A stretch of DNA of 64,000 nucleotides from DAOUKH01 sp965261455 (GCA_965261455.1 OZ253453.1:620001-684000), one strand, 5' to 3'. Shown: positions 43,890 through 52,292, counted from the first letter of the stretch. Translations and numbers: made by a program. Notes: generated from the sequence alone by a model not told the origin.

Positions 43890-43913
43890 GGACCCCGGTG
43901 GAGTTCCGGGGTC
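43890..43913 (-). terminator. Rho-independent terminator of rnpB
   Basis: On the minus strand GACCCCGG-AACTCCA-CCGGGGTC forms a perfect 8-pair stem, followed by CCTCTCTTTAT. It lies just after the 3' end of RNase P RNA. Confidence 0.8.
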
Positions 43914-44316
43914 CGGGCCGAGGGGGCCTATAAGCCGAGTTCTGTGCCCCAAAGCGGCGGTTTACGGCGCCCCGAAGGGGCCTTCGTCCCGCGGCCTTGG
44001 ACGGTGGCCATCTATCTAGCCCCGACGTTACCGGCGGGGTCGTGCGGCCAACCCGAGGACGAGCCGGGCGCTCGTGGTCCTCCTACTTGGCCTTGCTCCG
44101 GATGGGGCTTGCCCGAGGCCGCGGTCACCCGAAGCCCCGGTGAGCTCTTACCTCACCATTGCACCCTTACCCTTCCGAAGAAGGGCGGTATGTTTCTGTG
44201 GCGCTTTCCATAGGGTCGCCCCTCCTGGGAGTTACCCAGCATCCTTGCCCGATGGAGCTCGGACTTTCCTCCCGCCCTCGCGGACGGGCGGCCACCCGGC
44301 CCTCTCGGCCCGGCTC
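43912..44316 (-). ncRNA. rnpB: RNase P RNA, bacterial type A
   Basis: About 405 bases; catalytic subunit of RNase P, which matures tRNA 5' ends. On the minus strand the 5' end GAGCCGGGCCGAGAGGGCC pairs with the 3' end GGCCCCCTCGGCCCGG (helix P1). The conserved GAGGAAAGTCCGAGCTCC core follows near 44258-44275, then CATCGGGCAAGGATGCTGGG, ACAGAAACATACCGCC, a CGGTAAGAG-type segment with GGTGAGGTAAGAGCTCACC, and the 3' ACAGAACTCGGCTTATAGGC (about 43931). The complete conserved core and P4 sequences leave little doubt. The ends are accurate to a few bases. Confidence 0.96.
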
Positions 44317-44317
44317 C

Positions 44318-44323
44318 AGTATA
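44318..44323 (-). promoter_or_regulatory. -10 element of rnpB
   Basis: TATACT on the minus strand directly before the RNase P RNA 5' end. No convincing -35 hexamer is visible at 17 bases. Confidence 0.45.
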
Positions 44324-44462
44324 CGCCGCACGATTCGATGGCGGCGCTGGTGTATCATCGCGCCGACGGGCACGGACGGCGTCGACGCATCGGCGCTTGT
44401 TGTGTAACTCCCGCTCCCCCTCGGAGAGGGTTGGAGCGAGAGGTAGCCAAGGAGGAAGAACG

Positions 44463-44921
44463 ATGCCGAACGGTTACGATTTCACGGGGGTGGACCACAT
44501 CACCGTCACGGTCTCCGACATGGAGCGGTCGCTGCGGTTCTACCGCGACCAGCTCGGGTTCGGTGTGACGATGGACGTGGTCGCGCCGCACGACCGCGAC
44601 GTGATGAACCTGGCGCACCGGACGCCGCGGGAGGGCCACCGGATGGCGACCCTCGACACCGGCGTCGGGATCACGGTCTCGCTGACGGAGTACAAGGACC
44701 CCCACGGCGAGGGCATCCTGCTCGACGACCTCGGCGTGACGCACTTCGCGGTCGGCGTCTCGGACTTGGCCGCGCTGACCGAGCGGTTGGTAGGCATGGG
44801 GGTCGAGTCGCCCCGCCCCGGCTTCTTCGTCGACCCCGACGGCATTCTGATCCAGTTCATGTCCCCGGAGCACTCCGCGGAAACGAAGGAACACTACCGC
44901 GCGATCGCGGAGGGCGGGTAA
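44463..44921 (+). CDS. VOC superfamily (glyoxalase/dioxygenase-like) protein
   Basis: 152 residues. One VOC module pair: GVDHITVTVSDMERSLRFYR with a metal-ligand-type His, then GVTHFAVGVSDLAALTERLV and FFVDPDGILIQFMSP with the usual C-terminal Glu replaced by Gln. The family includes glyoxalase I, epimerases and extradiol dioxygenases; the substrate cannot be told. AAGGAGGAAGA precedes the ATG at 44463. Confidence 0.88.
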   Translation: MPNGYDFTGVDHITVTVSDMERSLRFYRDQLGFGVTMDVVAPHDRDVMNLAHRTPREGHRMATLDTGVGITVSLTEYKDPHGEGILLDDLGVTHFAVGVSDLAALTERLVGMGVESPRPGFFVDPDGILIQFMSPEHSAETKEHYRAIAEGG

Positions 44922-44940
44922 CGGCTGGAACGCCTACAAG

Positions 44941-45354
44941 TTAGCGGAATTCGAAGGGGTTAATGACCCTGAGGCCGTCGTAGTCCTGTTCCGAGCTCAG
45001 GTCTTCCGAGTAGACTGCATCGCAGCCCAAGGCTCGCGCGGCGGCAAGGATCGCGCCGTCCCAGTACGAAAGCCCGAAGCGTTGGCGAATTGCTACCGCG
45101 GAACGGAAGATGTCGAGGGTGACCGCCTGTACCGGAAAGCCTTCGAGGGACCCGAGGAAACTCAGGGCCTGTTCGTGCGTTATTCGAGCGTGACGGCTGG
45201 GACGGGTTGACTGATGGTAGAACTCTTGGAGGACCTGTACCGATAGTGCCAAGTCGCCCTCGCGCAGCAAGTCGAGCGCGCGCAGGCGTTTGTTGGCGTC
45301 CTCCACCAGTGCGCTGCTGGCGTAGAGCAGGACGTTGGTGTCAACGAAGCGCAT
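44941..45354 (-). CDS. PIN-domain toxin (VapC-like ribonuclease)
   Basis: 137 residues. The acidic PIN residues are visible in FVDTNVLLYA, VLQEFYHQ, YWDGAILAAA and AVYSEDL. VapC-type toxins cleave specific RNAs, often tRNA. The gene overlaps the upstream antitoxin by 14 bases. The open frame extends to 45411, but the ATG at 45354 directly precedes the conserved RFVDTN. Confidence 0.9.
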   Translation of the reverse strand: MRFVDTNVLLYASSALVEDANKRLRALDLLREGDLALSVQVLQEFYHQSTRPSRHARITHEQALSFLGSLEGFPVQAVTLDIFRSAVAIRQRFGLSYWDGAILAAARALGCDAVYSEDLSSEQDYDGLRVINPFEFR

Positions 45355-45631
45355 CGCGGTCGTAGAGCGCTTCGCGGGGCAGGTTCTCAGACATGCGCAA
45401 CCCGCCGCCATTCGCCGTGATGTCCTCGATCGCCTGGCTAAGCAGCCTGCGCCGGCGTTCGTCGGCTGTCTCCACGCCTCGGCGACCGGTCTCGACTTCG
45501 GTGGCCGGACGGGAGACGAGGGCGCTGAGGTACCCGCGAACGAGCGCCGACAGGGACATGCCCAACTCCGCCGCCCGAACGCGGGCGCGCCGGTGGGTCT
45601 CTTCGTCGATGGATACGGTGATGTTCCTCAT
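45341..45631 (-). CDS. Ribbon-helix-helix antitoxin (VapB-like)
   Basis: 96 residues. The N-terminal half (MRNITVSIDEETHRRARVRA ... LGMSLSALVRGYL) is a ribbon-helix-helix DNA-binding domain. The C-terminal half is a charged helix expected to wrap the toxin. RHH antitoxins repress their own promoter. ATG at 45631 preferred over an in-frame GTG two codons earlier. The short TGTGCAACTGTGGAACTGTG direct repeats just upstream are a possible operator. Confidence 0.88.
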   Translation of the reverse strand: MRNITVSIDEETHRRARVRAAELGMSLSALVRGYLSALVSRPATEVETGRRGVETADERRRRLLSQAIEDITANGGGLRMSENLPREALYDRDALR

Positions 45632-45635
45632 GGTC

Positions 45636-45665
45636 ACAGTTCCACAGTTGCACAGTTTCTGTGCA
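45636..45665. promoter_or_regulatory. Short direct repeats, possible antitoxin operator
   Basis: Three closely spaced copies of an ACTGTG/CTGTGCA-like motif lie just before the antitoxin start (plus strand: CACAGTTCCACAGTTGCACA). RHH proteins bind short tandem motifs, so an autoregulatory operator is plausible. Confidence 0.4.
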
Positions 45666-45718
45666 CCGCAGGATACCTGAGCGCGGAGTCGTCCGCAAGG
45701 TGACGTTCGGCCGCCCGT

Positions 45719-46252
45719 TCAGCCGGTTGGCTTGGGGGGCGGCATGCCGGTGATCGCCGAGTCCTTGCCCAGCATGCCGCGCAGGTAGTCGATCTGGCCG
45801 GCGTGCTGGTTGAGTTCGGTGACGACGTGAGGGAAGAGCTTTTCGATGGGGAGGCTGAAGCGGCGGCCTGTGACGAGGTCGGTCATCCGTTCTTCGGGCA
45901 CGTTGGCGAGGAAATCGAGGAAGCGGCGGTTGGCGGCCTCGAAATAACCACCGAGGTCGGCGGCGGGCGTGCGCTCTGAGGGCGGCTGCGTGTCGTACGT
46001 CCAGCCGCGGTCGTCAGGGGGGAGCCCGAACTTCTCGGCCCAGCCCTGGGTCACCCAGATCTCGTCCTCGCCGAGGGCCGTGCTGGCCCAGGAGTCGGCC
46101 ACCCGGCCGCAGTGGATGATGGTGGAGGCGATGGAGTTGCACGTCGCGCAGGGACGGTAGCCGGCCTCTTCCTCGCTCAGCTCGGCGGTGGCGTTACCGA
46201 TGATAGTGGCGGTGCGGCCGAGGCACCAGGCGAGGGTTTCGCGGTAGTCCAT
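45719..46252 (-). CDS. DinB-like four-helix protein
   Basis: 177 residues from the ATG at 46252 (MDYRETLAWCLGRTATIIGN). HCGRVADSWASTALG, a central insert and HVVTELNQHAGQIDYLRGML give the spaced His residues of the DinB/YfiT metal-binding four-helix bundle, often thiol-dependent transferases or hydrolases. The last His motif (ELNQHAGQIDYLRG) is the clearest. Upstream in-frame codons translate a dispersed repeat and are excluded. Substrate unknown. Confidence 0.8.
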   Translation of the reverse strand: MDYRETLAWCLGRTATIIGNATAELSEEEAGYRPCATCNSIASTIIHCGRVADSWASTALGEDEIWVTQGWAEKFGLPPDDRGWTYDTQPPSERTPAADLGGYFEAANRRFLDFLANVPEERMTDLVTGRRFSLPIEKLFPHVVTELNQHAGQIDYLRGMLGKDSAITGMPPPKPTG

Positions 46253-46254
46253 GT

Positions 46255-46415
46255 GCCCTCTCTCAATCTCCCCCACAGGAGGCCTCTGCAAAACCCGTCC
46301 ATATCCGTCTTTCCCGCGCAAGCGGGAATCCATCCCCTCCCGTAGGGGCGCCCCTCGTGGGCGCCCGTTCCCCCTGCGACAAGGGTTACGAAGGGTCTCC
46401 AGAGGGAGACAGGCT
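46255..46415. repeat. Composite repeat with TTCCCGCGCAAGCGGGAA palindrome
   Basis: Contains CCTCTCTCAATCTCCCCCAC, GGCCTCTGCAAAACCC, TTTCCCGCGCAAGCGGGAAT (about 46311-46330), CCCGTAGGGGCGCCCCTCG and GGGTTACGAAGGGTCTCCAG. The first and last modules are inverted relative to each other, as for a small element with terminal inverted repeats; the central palindrome is a repeat type that is very widespread in bacteria. Confidence 0.7.
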
Positions 46416-46426
46416 TGTCGTGAACC

Positions 46427-46864
46427 CTAGCCGCGGGAAGGCAGGGCCACGGTGGCGGTACCCGGCGTGGCGTTGCGGCCCTCGGGGTTCTCGACTTCGA
46501 GATCCAGGTCGACAAGGTTCTCGCCGCCCTCGGCGTACTTCTTGGTGACCGTGGCCTTGCAGGTGAGCTTCTCGTCCTTGAAGTTGAGCGAGCGGTGCTG
46601 CACGTCGACGCGGCGGATGTCGCCGGTGACGCCGATCCAGTCCCGCAGCATGTTGTGGAGGTAGGCGAGGCGGAGGTTGCCCATGCCGAACACGTCCTTC
46701 ATGCCGGCGGCCTGGGCCTTGTCGACGTCCATGTGGATGTAGACGAACTCGTCGTTGACCGCCGCGTAGCGGTTCCACTCCATCAGGTTCGGCGCGCGCG
46801 TGAAGCTGGGGACCTGCTGTCCTTCCTTCACGTCTTCGAAGTAGAGGCTGTCTTCGATACCCAC
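46427..46864 (-). CDS. MaoC-like dehydratase, C-type subunit
   Basis: 145 residues. Hotdog fold with LYFEDVKEGQQVPSF, NRYAAVNDEFVYIHMD (the Asp/His hydratase region), a short AAGMKDVFGMGNLRLAYLHN helix and LTCKATVTKKYAEGGENLVD. GTG start with AAGGAGCC upstream, 10 bases after the preceding dehydratase gene. The two probably form a heterodimeric enoyl-CoA hydratase or 3-hydroxyacyl dehydratase, as in mycobacterial and archaeal pairs. Confidence 0.85.
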   Translation of the reverse strand: MGIEDSLYFEDVKEGQQVPSFTRAPNLMEWNRYAAVNDEFVYIHMDVDKAQAAGMKDVFGMGNLRLAYLHNMLRDWIGVTGDIRRVDVQHRSLNFKDEKLTCKATVTKKYAEGGENLVDLDLEVENPEGRNATPGTATVALPSRG

Positions 46865-46874
46865 GGTTGGCTCC

Positions 46875-47384
46875 TTAGTACTTGATGCCGATGCCGCGCG
46901 ACTCGCGGACCTTCTTGCCATGCTGGTTGGTCCAGGTGGTCTTGCGGATAAGGAAGAGCATGACGCCGAGGCGGCCCGGCCGCGTGTAGACCTGGTCGAG
47001 CACCGTCTCGGAGGTGAGGACGTCGCCGGGGCGGATGCGGTCGAAGTAGGTGTTGCCACCGCCGCCGTTGAGCACGTTCATGCCGATGCCCATGCGCTGG
47101 ATGGCGGGGCCGAGGTCGGCGTCGGTTATCAGCGTCTCGCCGGGGTCGATGGGCCAGGCGAAGGGGTTGAACTCGTCGGGGGCGACGATGCCGCCGAAGC
47201 GGGTGGACTTGGCGTACTCCTCGTCCCAGAAGAGGCGAGGCGGCTTCTCAGGCCAGTAGACGGCGATGGCCCAGCGGCGGATGTCGGACTCGGTGACGGG
47301 GTTGGAGACCTGGCGGCGCATCGGCTTGCCGAGGAAGGCCTTGAGCTCGTCGCTGACTTCGGGTACCTGCGTTTCTTGGGTCAC
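46875..47384 (-). CDS. MaoC N-terminal-like dehydratase subunit
   Basis: 169 residues from GTG at 47384 after CCGGAGGAG. Motifs: VTESDIRRWAIAVYWPEKPP, FGGIVAPDEFNPFAWP, MGIGMNVLNGGGGNTYFDRI and GDVLTSETVLDQVYTRPGRL, matching the N-terminal FAS1-type dehydratase hotdog of MaoC proteins. It pairs with the 145-residue C-type subunit. The fused 381-residue protein at 61472 contains both halves in one chain. Confidence 0.85.
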   Translation of the reverse strand: MTQETQVPEVSDELKAFLGKPMRRQVSNPVTESDIRRWAIAVYWPEKPPRLFWDEEYAKSTRFGGIVAPDEFNPFAWPIDPGETLITDADLGPAIQRMGIGMNVLNGGGGNTYFDRIRPGDVLTSETVLDQVYTRPGRLGVMLFLIRKTTWTNQHGKKVRESRGIGIKY

Positions 47385-47589
47385 GGGACTCCTCCGGCGG
47401 GGGCCGCACTCGGAGCGGCGCCGGAGTTGAGCATAGGAATGGGCCGGAACGGTGTCAAGGACGGGGTGGCGGGTGTGGGGCTTGGATTGTGACACTCGAT
47501 GCTGAGGAGCGGGTACGCCGGCTGTGCATGTTAAGATACGAGAAGGAATGCGGGCCTTTGTGCGGGCGCACGAGGAACTGTGGAGAGCC

Positions 47590-48063
47590 ATGACCAGCAA
47601 GCTCTACAGCGACGAAGAACTTGGCGAGCTTCGCGCCATGCCAAAGCGGGTGACCAATCCGGCTGCCCGTTGGGTTGACAAGCCAGGGCATCGCCAGCGC
47701 AATTTCAAACTGTCCGGTCTCCCGGACGAAGCCGCCCACTTCTCGGTCTATCAGCGACATAACGTGCTGGACGAGAACGATTTCTCCTGCGGGATTGCGT
47801 ATCTTCCGCGGGGTGGGATCCGCCTGACGCTGGCACGCTACAACGGTCCGAGTCACCGCCATGGCGAAATCGCCTATCGCCCGCACATTCATCGCACCAC
47901 AGCGACAGCCATCGAGGCGGGCAAGAGGCCCGAGTCAAGGGCTGACGAGACCGACCGGTTCGAAACGCTCAATGGTGCTCTCAGGTGCTTGATCGAGGAC
48001 TTCGGGCTTGAGGGGGTCACTGCTCCCGCGCACGACCAGGCGAGGCTCCTGAAATGGCCATAG
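47590..48063 (+). CDS. DUF6978-like protein, paired with DUF1828-like protein
   Basis: 157 residues from the ATG at 47590 (MTSKLYSDEELGELRAMPKR); the frame is open from 47524 with GTG and another ATG at 47548, so the start is uncertain. Central region: RQRNFKLSG ... FSVYQRHNVLDENDFSCGIA ... LTLARYNGPSHRHG ... PHIHRTTATAI. The pattern fits DUF6978 proteins, as far as I recall them. The end overlaps the next gene by 10 bases. Such two-gene units often behave like toxin-antitoxin or defence modules; function unproven. Confidence 0.7.
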   Translation: MTSKLYSDEELGELRAMPKRVTNPAARWVDKPGHRQRNFKLSGLPDEAAHFSVYQRHNVLDENDFSCGIAYLPRGGIRLTLARYNGPSHRHGEIAYRPHIHRTTATAIEAGKRPESRADETDRFETLNGALRCLIEDFGLEGVTAPAHDQARLLKWP

Positions 48064-48839
48064 ACGTCACCGCGCTCAGGAACCTTCTCTGCGAGCGTCT
48101 CTGCGAGGATGTGGGTGTTGAGGGGCGCCCTGATGGCGAGCTCATGCTGCGCACGCACTTCACGTTCCCCGATGGAGATGGCTATCCCTTTTATCTGTCT
48201 GAGGCCCCCTCCGGCGGTCTACGTTTGTCGGATCACGGCCACACGCTCATGCATATTAGCTACGATCACGACATCGACGCGTTTCTGACCGGGACGCGGG
48301 GGATGCTCCTCGAACGAATCGTTGGCGAGAGCGGTCTCCAACACGACGACAACGGCGGTACCTTCTCTGTAGACACAGCCCCCGACCGGCTACCGGAGGC
48401 CATCTTCAGCTTCGGGCAGGCGCTGACCAGGGTCTATGACCTGACCCTGCTGTCCCGATCCAACGTTGGATCGACCTTCTATGACGATCTTGCGGACTGC
48501 CTGTCGGGCTTCGTCGACGAGTCCAAGATGCAGCGCGATTATGAGCCCGAGGTTCCGAACGCCCGGGCTTATCCGGTGGACTACCGGATCGAAGGCAAGA
48601 GCGGCGTCCCACTCTTCCTCTATGGCGTGCCCAACCGGGACAAGGCCCGACTAACGACTATCATGCTGAGCTACTTTCATCTTCATCACCTTGAATTCGA
48701 GTCAATCATCGTCTTCCACAACCAGGCTGACATTCCCAGGGCCGACCTTGCGAGGCTATCGGATGTCGGCGGCGAAATGATCTCCTCGCTAGAGGCTGAC
48801 GATGATCTCAACCGGAAGCTTCTGCGGCGGGTGGCCTAG
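48054..48839 (+). CDS. DUF1828/DUF1829-like protein
   Basis: 261 residues. The N-terminal DUF1828-like domain has RTHFTFPDGDGYPFYLSEAP ... GLRLSDHGHTLMHISYD. The C-terminal DUF1829-like domain has VDYRIEGKSGVPLFLYGVPN and YFHLHHLEFESIIVFHNQAD, with a possible nuclease-like core (inference). The family often appears in genomic islands next to small partner genes. It overlaps the upstream gene by 10 bases. Confidence 0.78.
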   Translation: MAIDVTALRNLLCERLCEDVGVEGRPDGELMLRTHFTFPDGDGYPFYLSEAPSGGLRLSDHGHTLMHISYDHDIDAFLTGTRGMLLERIVGESGLQHDDNGGTFSVDTAPDRLPEAIFSFGQALTRVYDLTLLSRSNVGSTFYDDLADCLSGFVDESKMQRDYEPEVPNARAYPVDYRIEGKSGVPLFLYGVPNRDKARLTTIMLSYFHLHHLEFESIIVFHNQADIPRADLARLSDVGGEMISSLEADDDLNRKLLRRVA

Positions 48840-48903
48840 GGACTGCCACGGTCGCCCGTATCCGTCACGGCCTCCCCATAGCGGGGCCACCGCCGCGAAA
48901 CCC

Positions 48904-49278
48904 CTAGCCAGGCAGCTGGCGACTGGGCGGCTCGGCTTTTCTTTCGGGGACCGGCTTCGGCTTGCTGGGTCTGGACGTTGGGATTTGGGTGCGGCGCGAG
49001 GTGCCTCCGCGCAAGGGCGTTCCGCTTGTGCCGCTGCCCAACGAGGTTGACCGTGGCTCACGGTAGCTCGGCGCACCTGTTGGCCCACTGCGGCGAGGGG
49101 ATTCTCCCGTCCCTGTCCCCGCCCATCTATCCGCGGTACGAAAGAACCACGCCGCGGCGACGGCCAAGGCGATCAGGATGCCGAGCACCAGCAGGATGGT
49201 CCCCGCGGGGCCGGGGATGGCCCCGCCGCCCACCACGGCTAAGATGCATCCAAAGAGGAAAGCGGCTCTCCGGTTCAA
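48904..49278 (-). CDS. Small membrane protein with disordered tail
   Basis: 124 residues from a TTG at 49278 with GGGAGGTT upstream. Two hydrophobic segments (RRAAFLFGCILAVVGGGAIP and GTILLVLGILIALAVAAAWF) are followed by a Ser/Thr/Pro/Arg-rich tail. The frame is open further upstream. No recognised family; expression uncertain. Confidence 0.5.
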   Translation of the reverse strand: MNRRAAFLFGCILAVVGGGAIPGPAGTILLVLGILIALAVAAAWFFRTADRWAGTGTGESPRRSGPTGAPSYREPRSTSLGSGTSGTPLRGGTSRRTQIPTSRPSKPKPVPERKAEPPSRQLPG

Positions 49279-49534
49279 CCCAACCTCCCGGTCCGGGCCA
49301 GAACAAATAGTCCTTGCGCGATGCCCGGCTGTCGCTCCCCGCTCGCCTTGGCTCCCTCGCCGCACTGTATGGCCATGCCTGGGCGTTGACAAGGTACGGG
49401 GTTGGGGAGAGCGATGGTCCGTCCGGTCTTGCGGCGTCTATCGCGTCCTGTATTGAGGCGCATGCCGTGAGGTGTCTTTGGGTAGGATAGAGTGAGTGTT
49501 CGGGGATGTAGCAGGATAGAGTCGAGGTGCCGCC

Positions 49535-50569
49535 ATGGGAAACGATAAGGACGTGAAGGATAGTGCCCAGAGTCTCTTGTCCCGGCCCATTTTGGTCCCA
49601 CTCGATGGTACCGATGTTGCCAAAGGCATTCTTCCCTACGTGAGCGAAGTGGCGAAAAAGGGGAACGTGCCTCTCTTGCTGCTCGGTGTCGTCGATCCCC
49701 GGGGCATTCACTACCCGCCTTCAACGGTCGACCGCCCGGCAGGAGAAACCTCGGAACCTGGCGCTGGTGGTGCGAAGGTCGACGATCCCGCGTCGAGGCC
49801 TGCCGGTGAGACCCCGGTCCTCTACAGAGATCAGATCGAGAACGCCGCCATGGCGAACGTGTTGGAGAAACTCGACGCCGTAGCCGGCGGGCTAAGGGGA
49901 AAGGGGATCACGGTAAGCGTCCGGTCCAGCATCGGAAGCCCCGCGGAGGAAGTCCTGCGTGTCGCCGAGGAGGAGGGATGCGGGATCATCGCCATGTCGA
50001 CGCACGGCCGGAATGCCATCGCCCGCGGCATTTTGGGGAGCGTGACCGATAGGGTTGTGCACGCTTCGACCTTGCCGGTGCTGACGGTGACGCCGGAAAG
50101 GGCCAAGGAGTACCTGAACCTTGAAGGCGCCTCGCTGAGGACGGTCATGGTGCCGCTTGACGGTTCGGATCTTAGCGAGCGCGCTTTGCCCTACGCCGTG
50201 GAGTTGGCGCGGTCGCTGTCTTTGGAGCTGTTGCTTGTTAGGGCCGTCACCCTCGACTCCTCATCCTACGCCTACGGCGGCTACTTTGACCTCACCAAAG
50301 CCAACTCTCAGGTGGTCCCAGAAGCCACGGACTACCTCGACGACGTTGCCGAGGGCCTCAAGCGTCAAGGGGTGCGGGCCCGGTTCAAAGTCTTGCGGGG
50401 GTCGGCTCCGCACGCTCTGCTGAGCTTTGCTCAGGAGACACCCAATGCCCTCATCGCGATGACAACGCACGGGCGGTCGGGGCTGAGCCGGTGGCTGATG
50501 GGCAGTGTCGGTGAGGCCATGGTCCGAGCTTCCGGTGACCCTGTGTTGATCATCCCGACTCAACGATAG
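49535..50569 (+). CDS. Tandem universal stress protein (UspA family)
   Basis: 344 residues with two Usp domains. Domain 1 starts PILVPLDGTDVAKGILPYVS and ends with the ATP-binding STHGRNAIARGILGSVTD. Domain 2 starts TVMVPLDGSDLSERALPYAV and ends TTHGRSGLSRWLMGSVGEAM. Both keep the G-x2-G-x9-G(S) ATP motif, so both should bind nucleotide. Usually cytoplasmic stress-response regulators. The spacer in domain 1 (about 60-90) is Pro/Ala-rich and unusual. Confidence 0.93.
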   Translation: MGNDKDVKDSAQSLLSRPILVPLDGTDVAKGILPYVSEVAKKGNVPLLLLGVVDPRGIHYPPSTVDRPAGETSEPGAGGAKVDDPASRPAGETPVLYRDQIENAAMANVLEKLDAVAGGLRGKGITVSVRSSIGSPAEEVLRVAEEEGCGIIAMSTHGRNAIARGILGSVTDRVVHASTLPVLTVTPERAKEYLNLEGASLRTVMVPLDGSDLSERALPYAVELARSLSLELLLVRAVTLDSSSYAYGGYFDLTKANSQVVPEATDYLDDVAEGLKRQGVRARFKVLRGSAPHALLSFAQETPNALIAMTTHGRSGLSRWLMGSVGEAMVRASGDPVLIIPTQR

Positions 50570-50700
50570 GGACAAGCCCTGGAAGGGCCCTTGTGTAGTA
50601 GGGACCGCCCGCGCCGGGTGGCCCGCGGCGGAGCGGCGGGGTAGAATTGCGCCACGGCGGGACACGGCACCAAAGCGTTCCGCCGGGAAGGAGGCGCCCT

Positions 50701-51231
50701 ATGGCCCGCGTCTCGATGCTTGATCCAACGAGTCCGCCGCTGCCGGTGGACGCCAGCATGGCCGAGCGCCCCGATACCCTGAACGGCAAGGTGCTCGGAC
50801 TCCTCGATAACCACAAGATGAACGCCAACAACCTGCTCGACGATATCGAGCGGCTCCTTTCGGAGCGCTACGAGTTCGCCGACGTGGTGCGGCGCTTTAA
50901 GGGCGACGTGTCGCGTCCCTGCCCCACCGACACGCTGGAAGAGCTCATCGACCAGTGCGACGTGGTGGTGACCGCGATCGGCGACTGAGGCTCCTGCTCG
51001 TCGAGCAGTTTGCACGACGGACTGACCCTCGAACGGCGATCGATCCCCACCGTGGTGGTCTGCACCGAGCCCTTCATCCCGACGGCCAAGGCAATGGCGC
51101 GGATCCAGGGTGTGCCCGACTATCCCTTCATCACGCTGCCGCACCCTCTAGGTAGCCTGACGCGGGACGAGGTGCGGGAGCGGGCCGAGGCCGCCCTGCC
51201 GCGCATCATCGAGATGCTGTTGGCCAAGTAG
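50701..51231 (+). CDS. UGSC-type selenoprotein B (in-frame UGA = Sec96)
   Basis: 176 residues when the TGA at 50986-50988 is read as selenocysteine; stop TAG at 51229-51231. LNGKVLGLLDNHKMNANNLL and ERYEFADVVRRFKG precede CDVVVTAIGD-Sec-Gly-Ser-Cys-Ser-Ser. The C-terminal half has IPTVVVCTEPFIPTAKAMAR and LPHPLGSLTRDEVRERAEAA. The closest match is module A (shared PHPLGSLT). AAGGAGGCG precedes the ATG. A six-pair hairpin begins 5 bases after the TGA. Here the selenoprotein gene comes before its partner gene (37 bases). Confidence 0.9.
50994..51008 (+). promoter_or_regulatory. SECIS-like hairpin of selenoprotein B
   Basis: CTGCTC-GTC-GAGCAG, perfect six-pair stem starting 5 bases after the UGA, with the same GTC loop as module A. 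Conservation of the pairing while the encoded codon 3' arm varies (GAGCGG in A) supports RNA structure; it is also constrained by the conserved protein motif. Confidence 0.5.
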
Positions 51232-51268
51232 CCCCCCGGATTCCGGCGGCGGCTGAAAGGAGCGGCGC

Positions 51269-52285
51269 ATGGCCGCGGACGCTCTGATATCCGAGCGCGT
51301 CGACGTCGATCTGAACGACGCGATAGAGGCCTGCTACGAACGTGGCTGGACCGACGGCCTCCCCGTCGTCCCGCCCACGGAGGAGCGGGTCGCCGCGTTT
51401 CTGGAAGCGGCGGGGAATCAGCCCGCCGACGTGCTCGGCGTGGTCGAGACGCGGGGCCGCGTGATCACCGCCGAGAAGGCCGCGATCAACGCCGTGATGG
51501 CGGGCTGCCTTCCCGAGTACATGCCGGTGGTCAACGCCATAGTGCGGGCCATGACCACGACGGAGTTCAACTGGCACGGCAGCATCGCCAGCACCGGCGG
51601 CTCGGCACAGCTCGTGGTCGTGGGCGGGCCCATCGCCAAGGAGCTGGGTGTCAATCACGGCGTCAACCTCTTCGGCCCCGGCTTCCGTCCTAATGCCACC
51701 ATCGGCAGGGCGGTGCGGCTCATCATCATGAACGTGACCGGCGGGACGCCGGGCCTCCTCGACCGCTCGACGTTCGGCTTCGGCGGCAAGTACAGCTTCG
51801 TCATCGCCGAGGACGAGGCGGCGAGCCCGTGGGAGCCCCTGCACGTTCAACGCGGCCTCGACCCCACCGAGAGCGCGGTGACCGTCTACGCGGCGCACAG
51901 CCCCACGCAGTTCATCGACCATTCGAGCAATACGCCGGACGGGCTGATCGCCTCGGCGGCGGACGCGATGCGCTCCACCGGGCCGAACCACGGCGAGTTT
52001 GTGGTCGTCTGGTCGCCGGAGCACATCCTGCGCTTCCGGCAGGCCGGCTGGACCAAGCGCCAGGCGATGGAGGCGCTCTTCCACGAGGCGCACGGCAGCG
52101 TCGCCGACTTGAAGGCGCGGCTGCGCGGCGAGGACGCCGAACTCCGGCCTATCGTGAGCAGCCCCGACGGCGTGATCATGCTCGTCGCGGGCGGCGACGC
52201 CGGCGGCTTCTCGGTGGTGGTCTCCCCCTGGGGCGCCGGCCATATGAGCCGCTCGGTCACGCGGGCCGTCGAGCGCCCGTCTTAG
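51269..52285 (+). CDS. UGSC-partner protein B, function unknown (338 aa)
   Basis: 338 residues, soluble. ERGWTDGLPVVPPTEERVAA, VITAEKAAINAVMAGCLPEY (Cys80), NATIGRAVRLIIMN, SPWEPLHVQRGL and WSPEHILRFRQAGWTKRQAM. Paralogue of the proteins at 16251 and 56553 and always next to a UGSC gene. The C-terminal region (VIMLVAGGDAGGFSVVVSPW) is Gly-rich. Family not recognised. Confidence 0.8.
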   Translation: MAADALISERVDVDLNDAIEACYERGWTDGLPVVPPTEERVAAFLEAAGNQPADVLGVVETRGRVITAEKAAINAVMAGCLPEYMPVVNAIVRAMTTTEFNWHGSIASTGGSAQLVVVGGPIAKELGVNHGVNLFGPGFRPNATIGRAVRLIIMNVTGGTPGLLDRSTFGFGGKYSFVIAEDEAASPWEPLHVQRGLDPTESAVTVYAAHSPTQFIDHSSNTPDGLIASAADAMRSTGPNHGEFVVVWSPEHILRFRQAGWTKRQAMEALFHEAHGSVADLKARLRGEDAELRPIVSSPDGVIMLVAGGDAGGFSVVVSPWGAGHMSRSVTRAVERPS

Positions 52286-52292
52286 GTCGGCT

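Noticed and set aside
43944..44568. Open frames within the 43.9-44.5 kb region
   Set aside because: They overlap the RNase P RNA gene and have no protein-like features.
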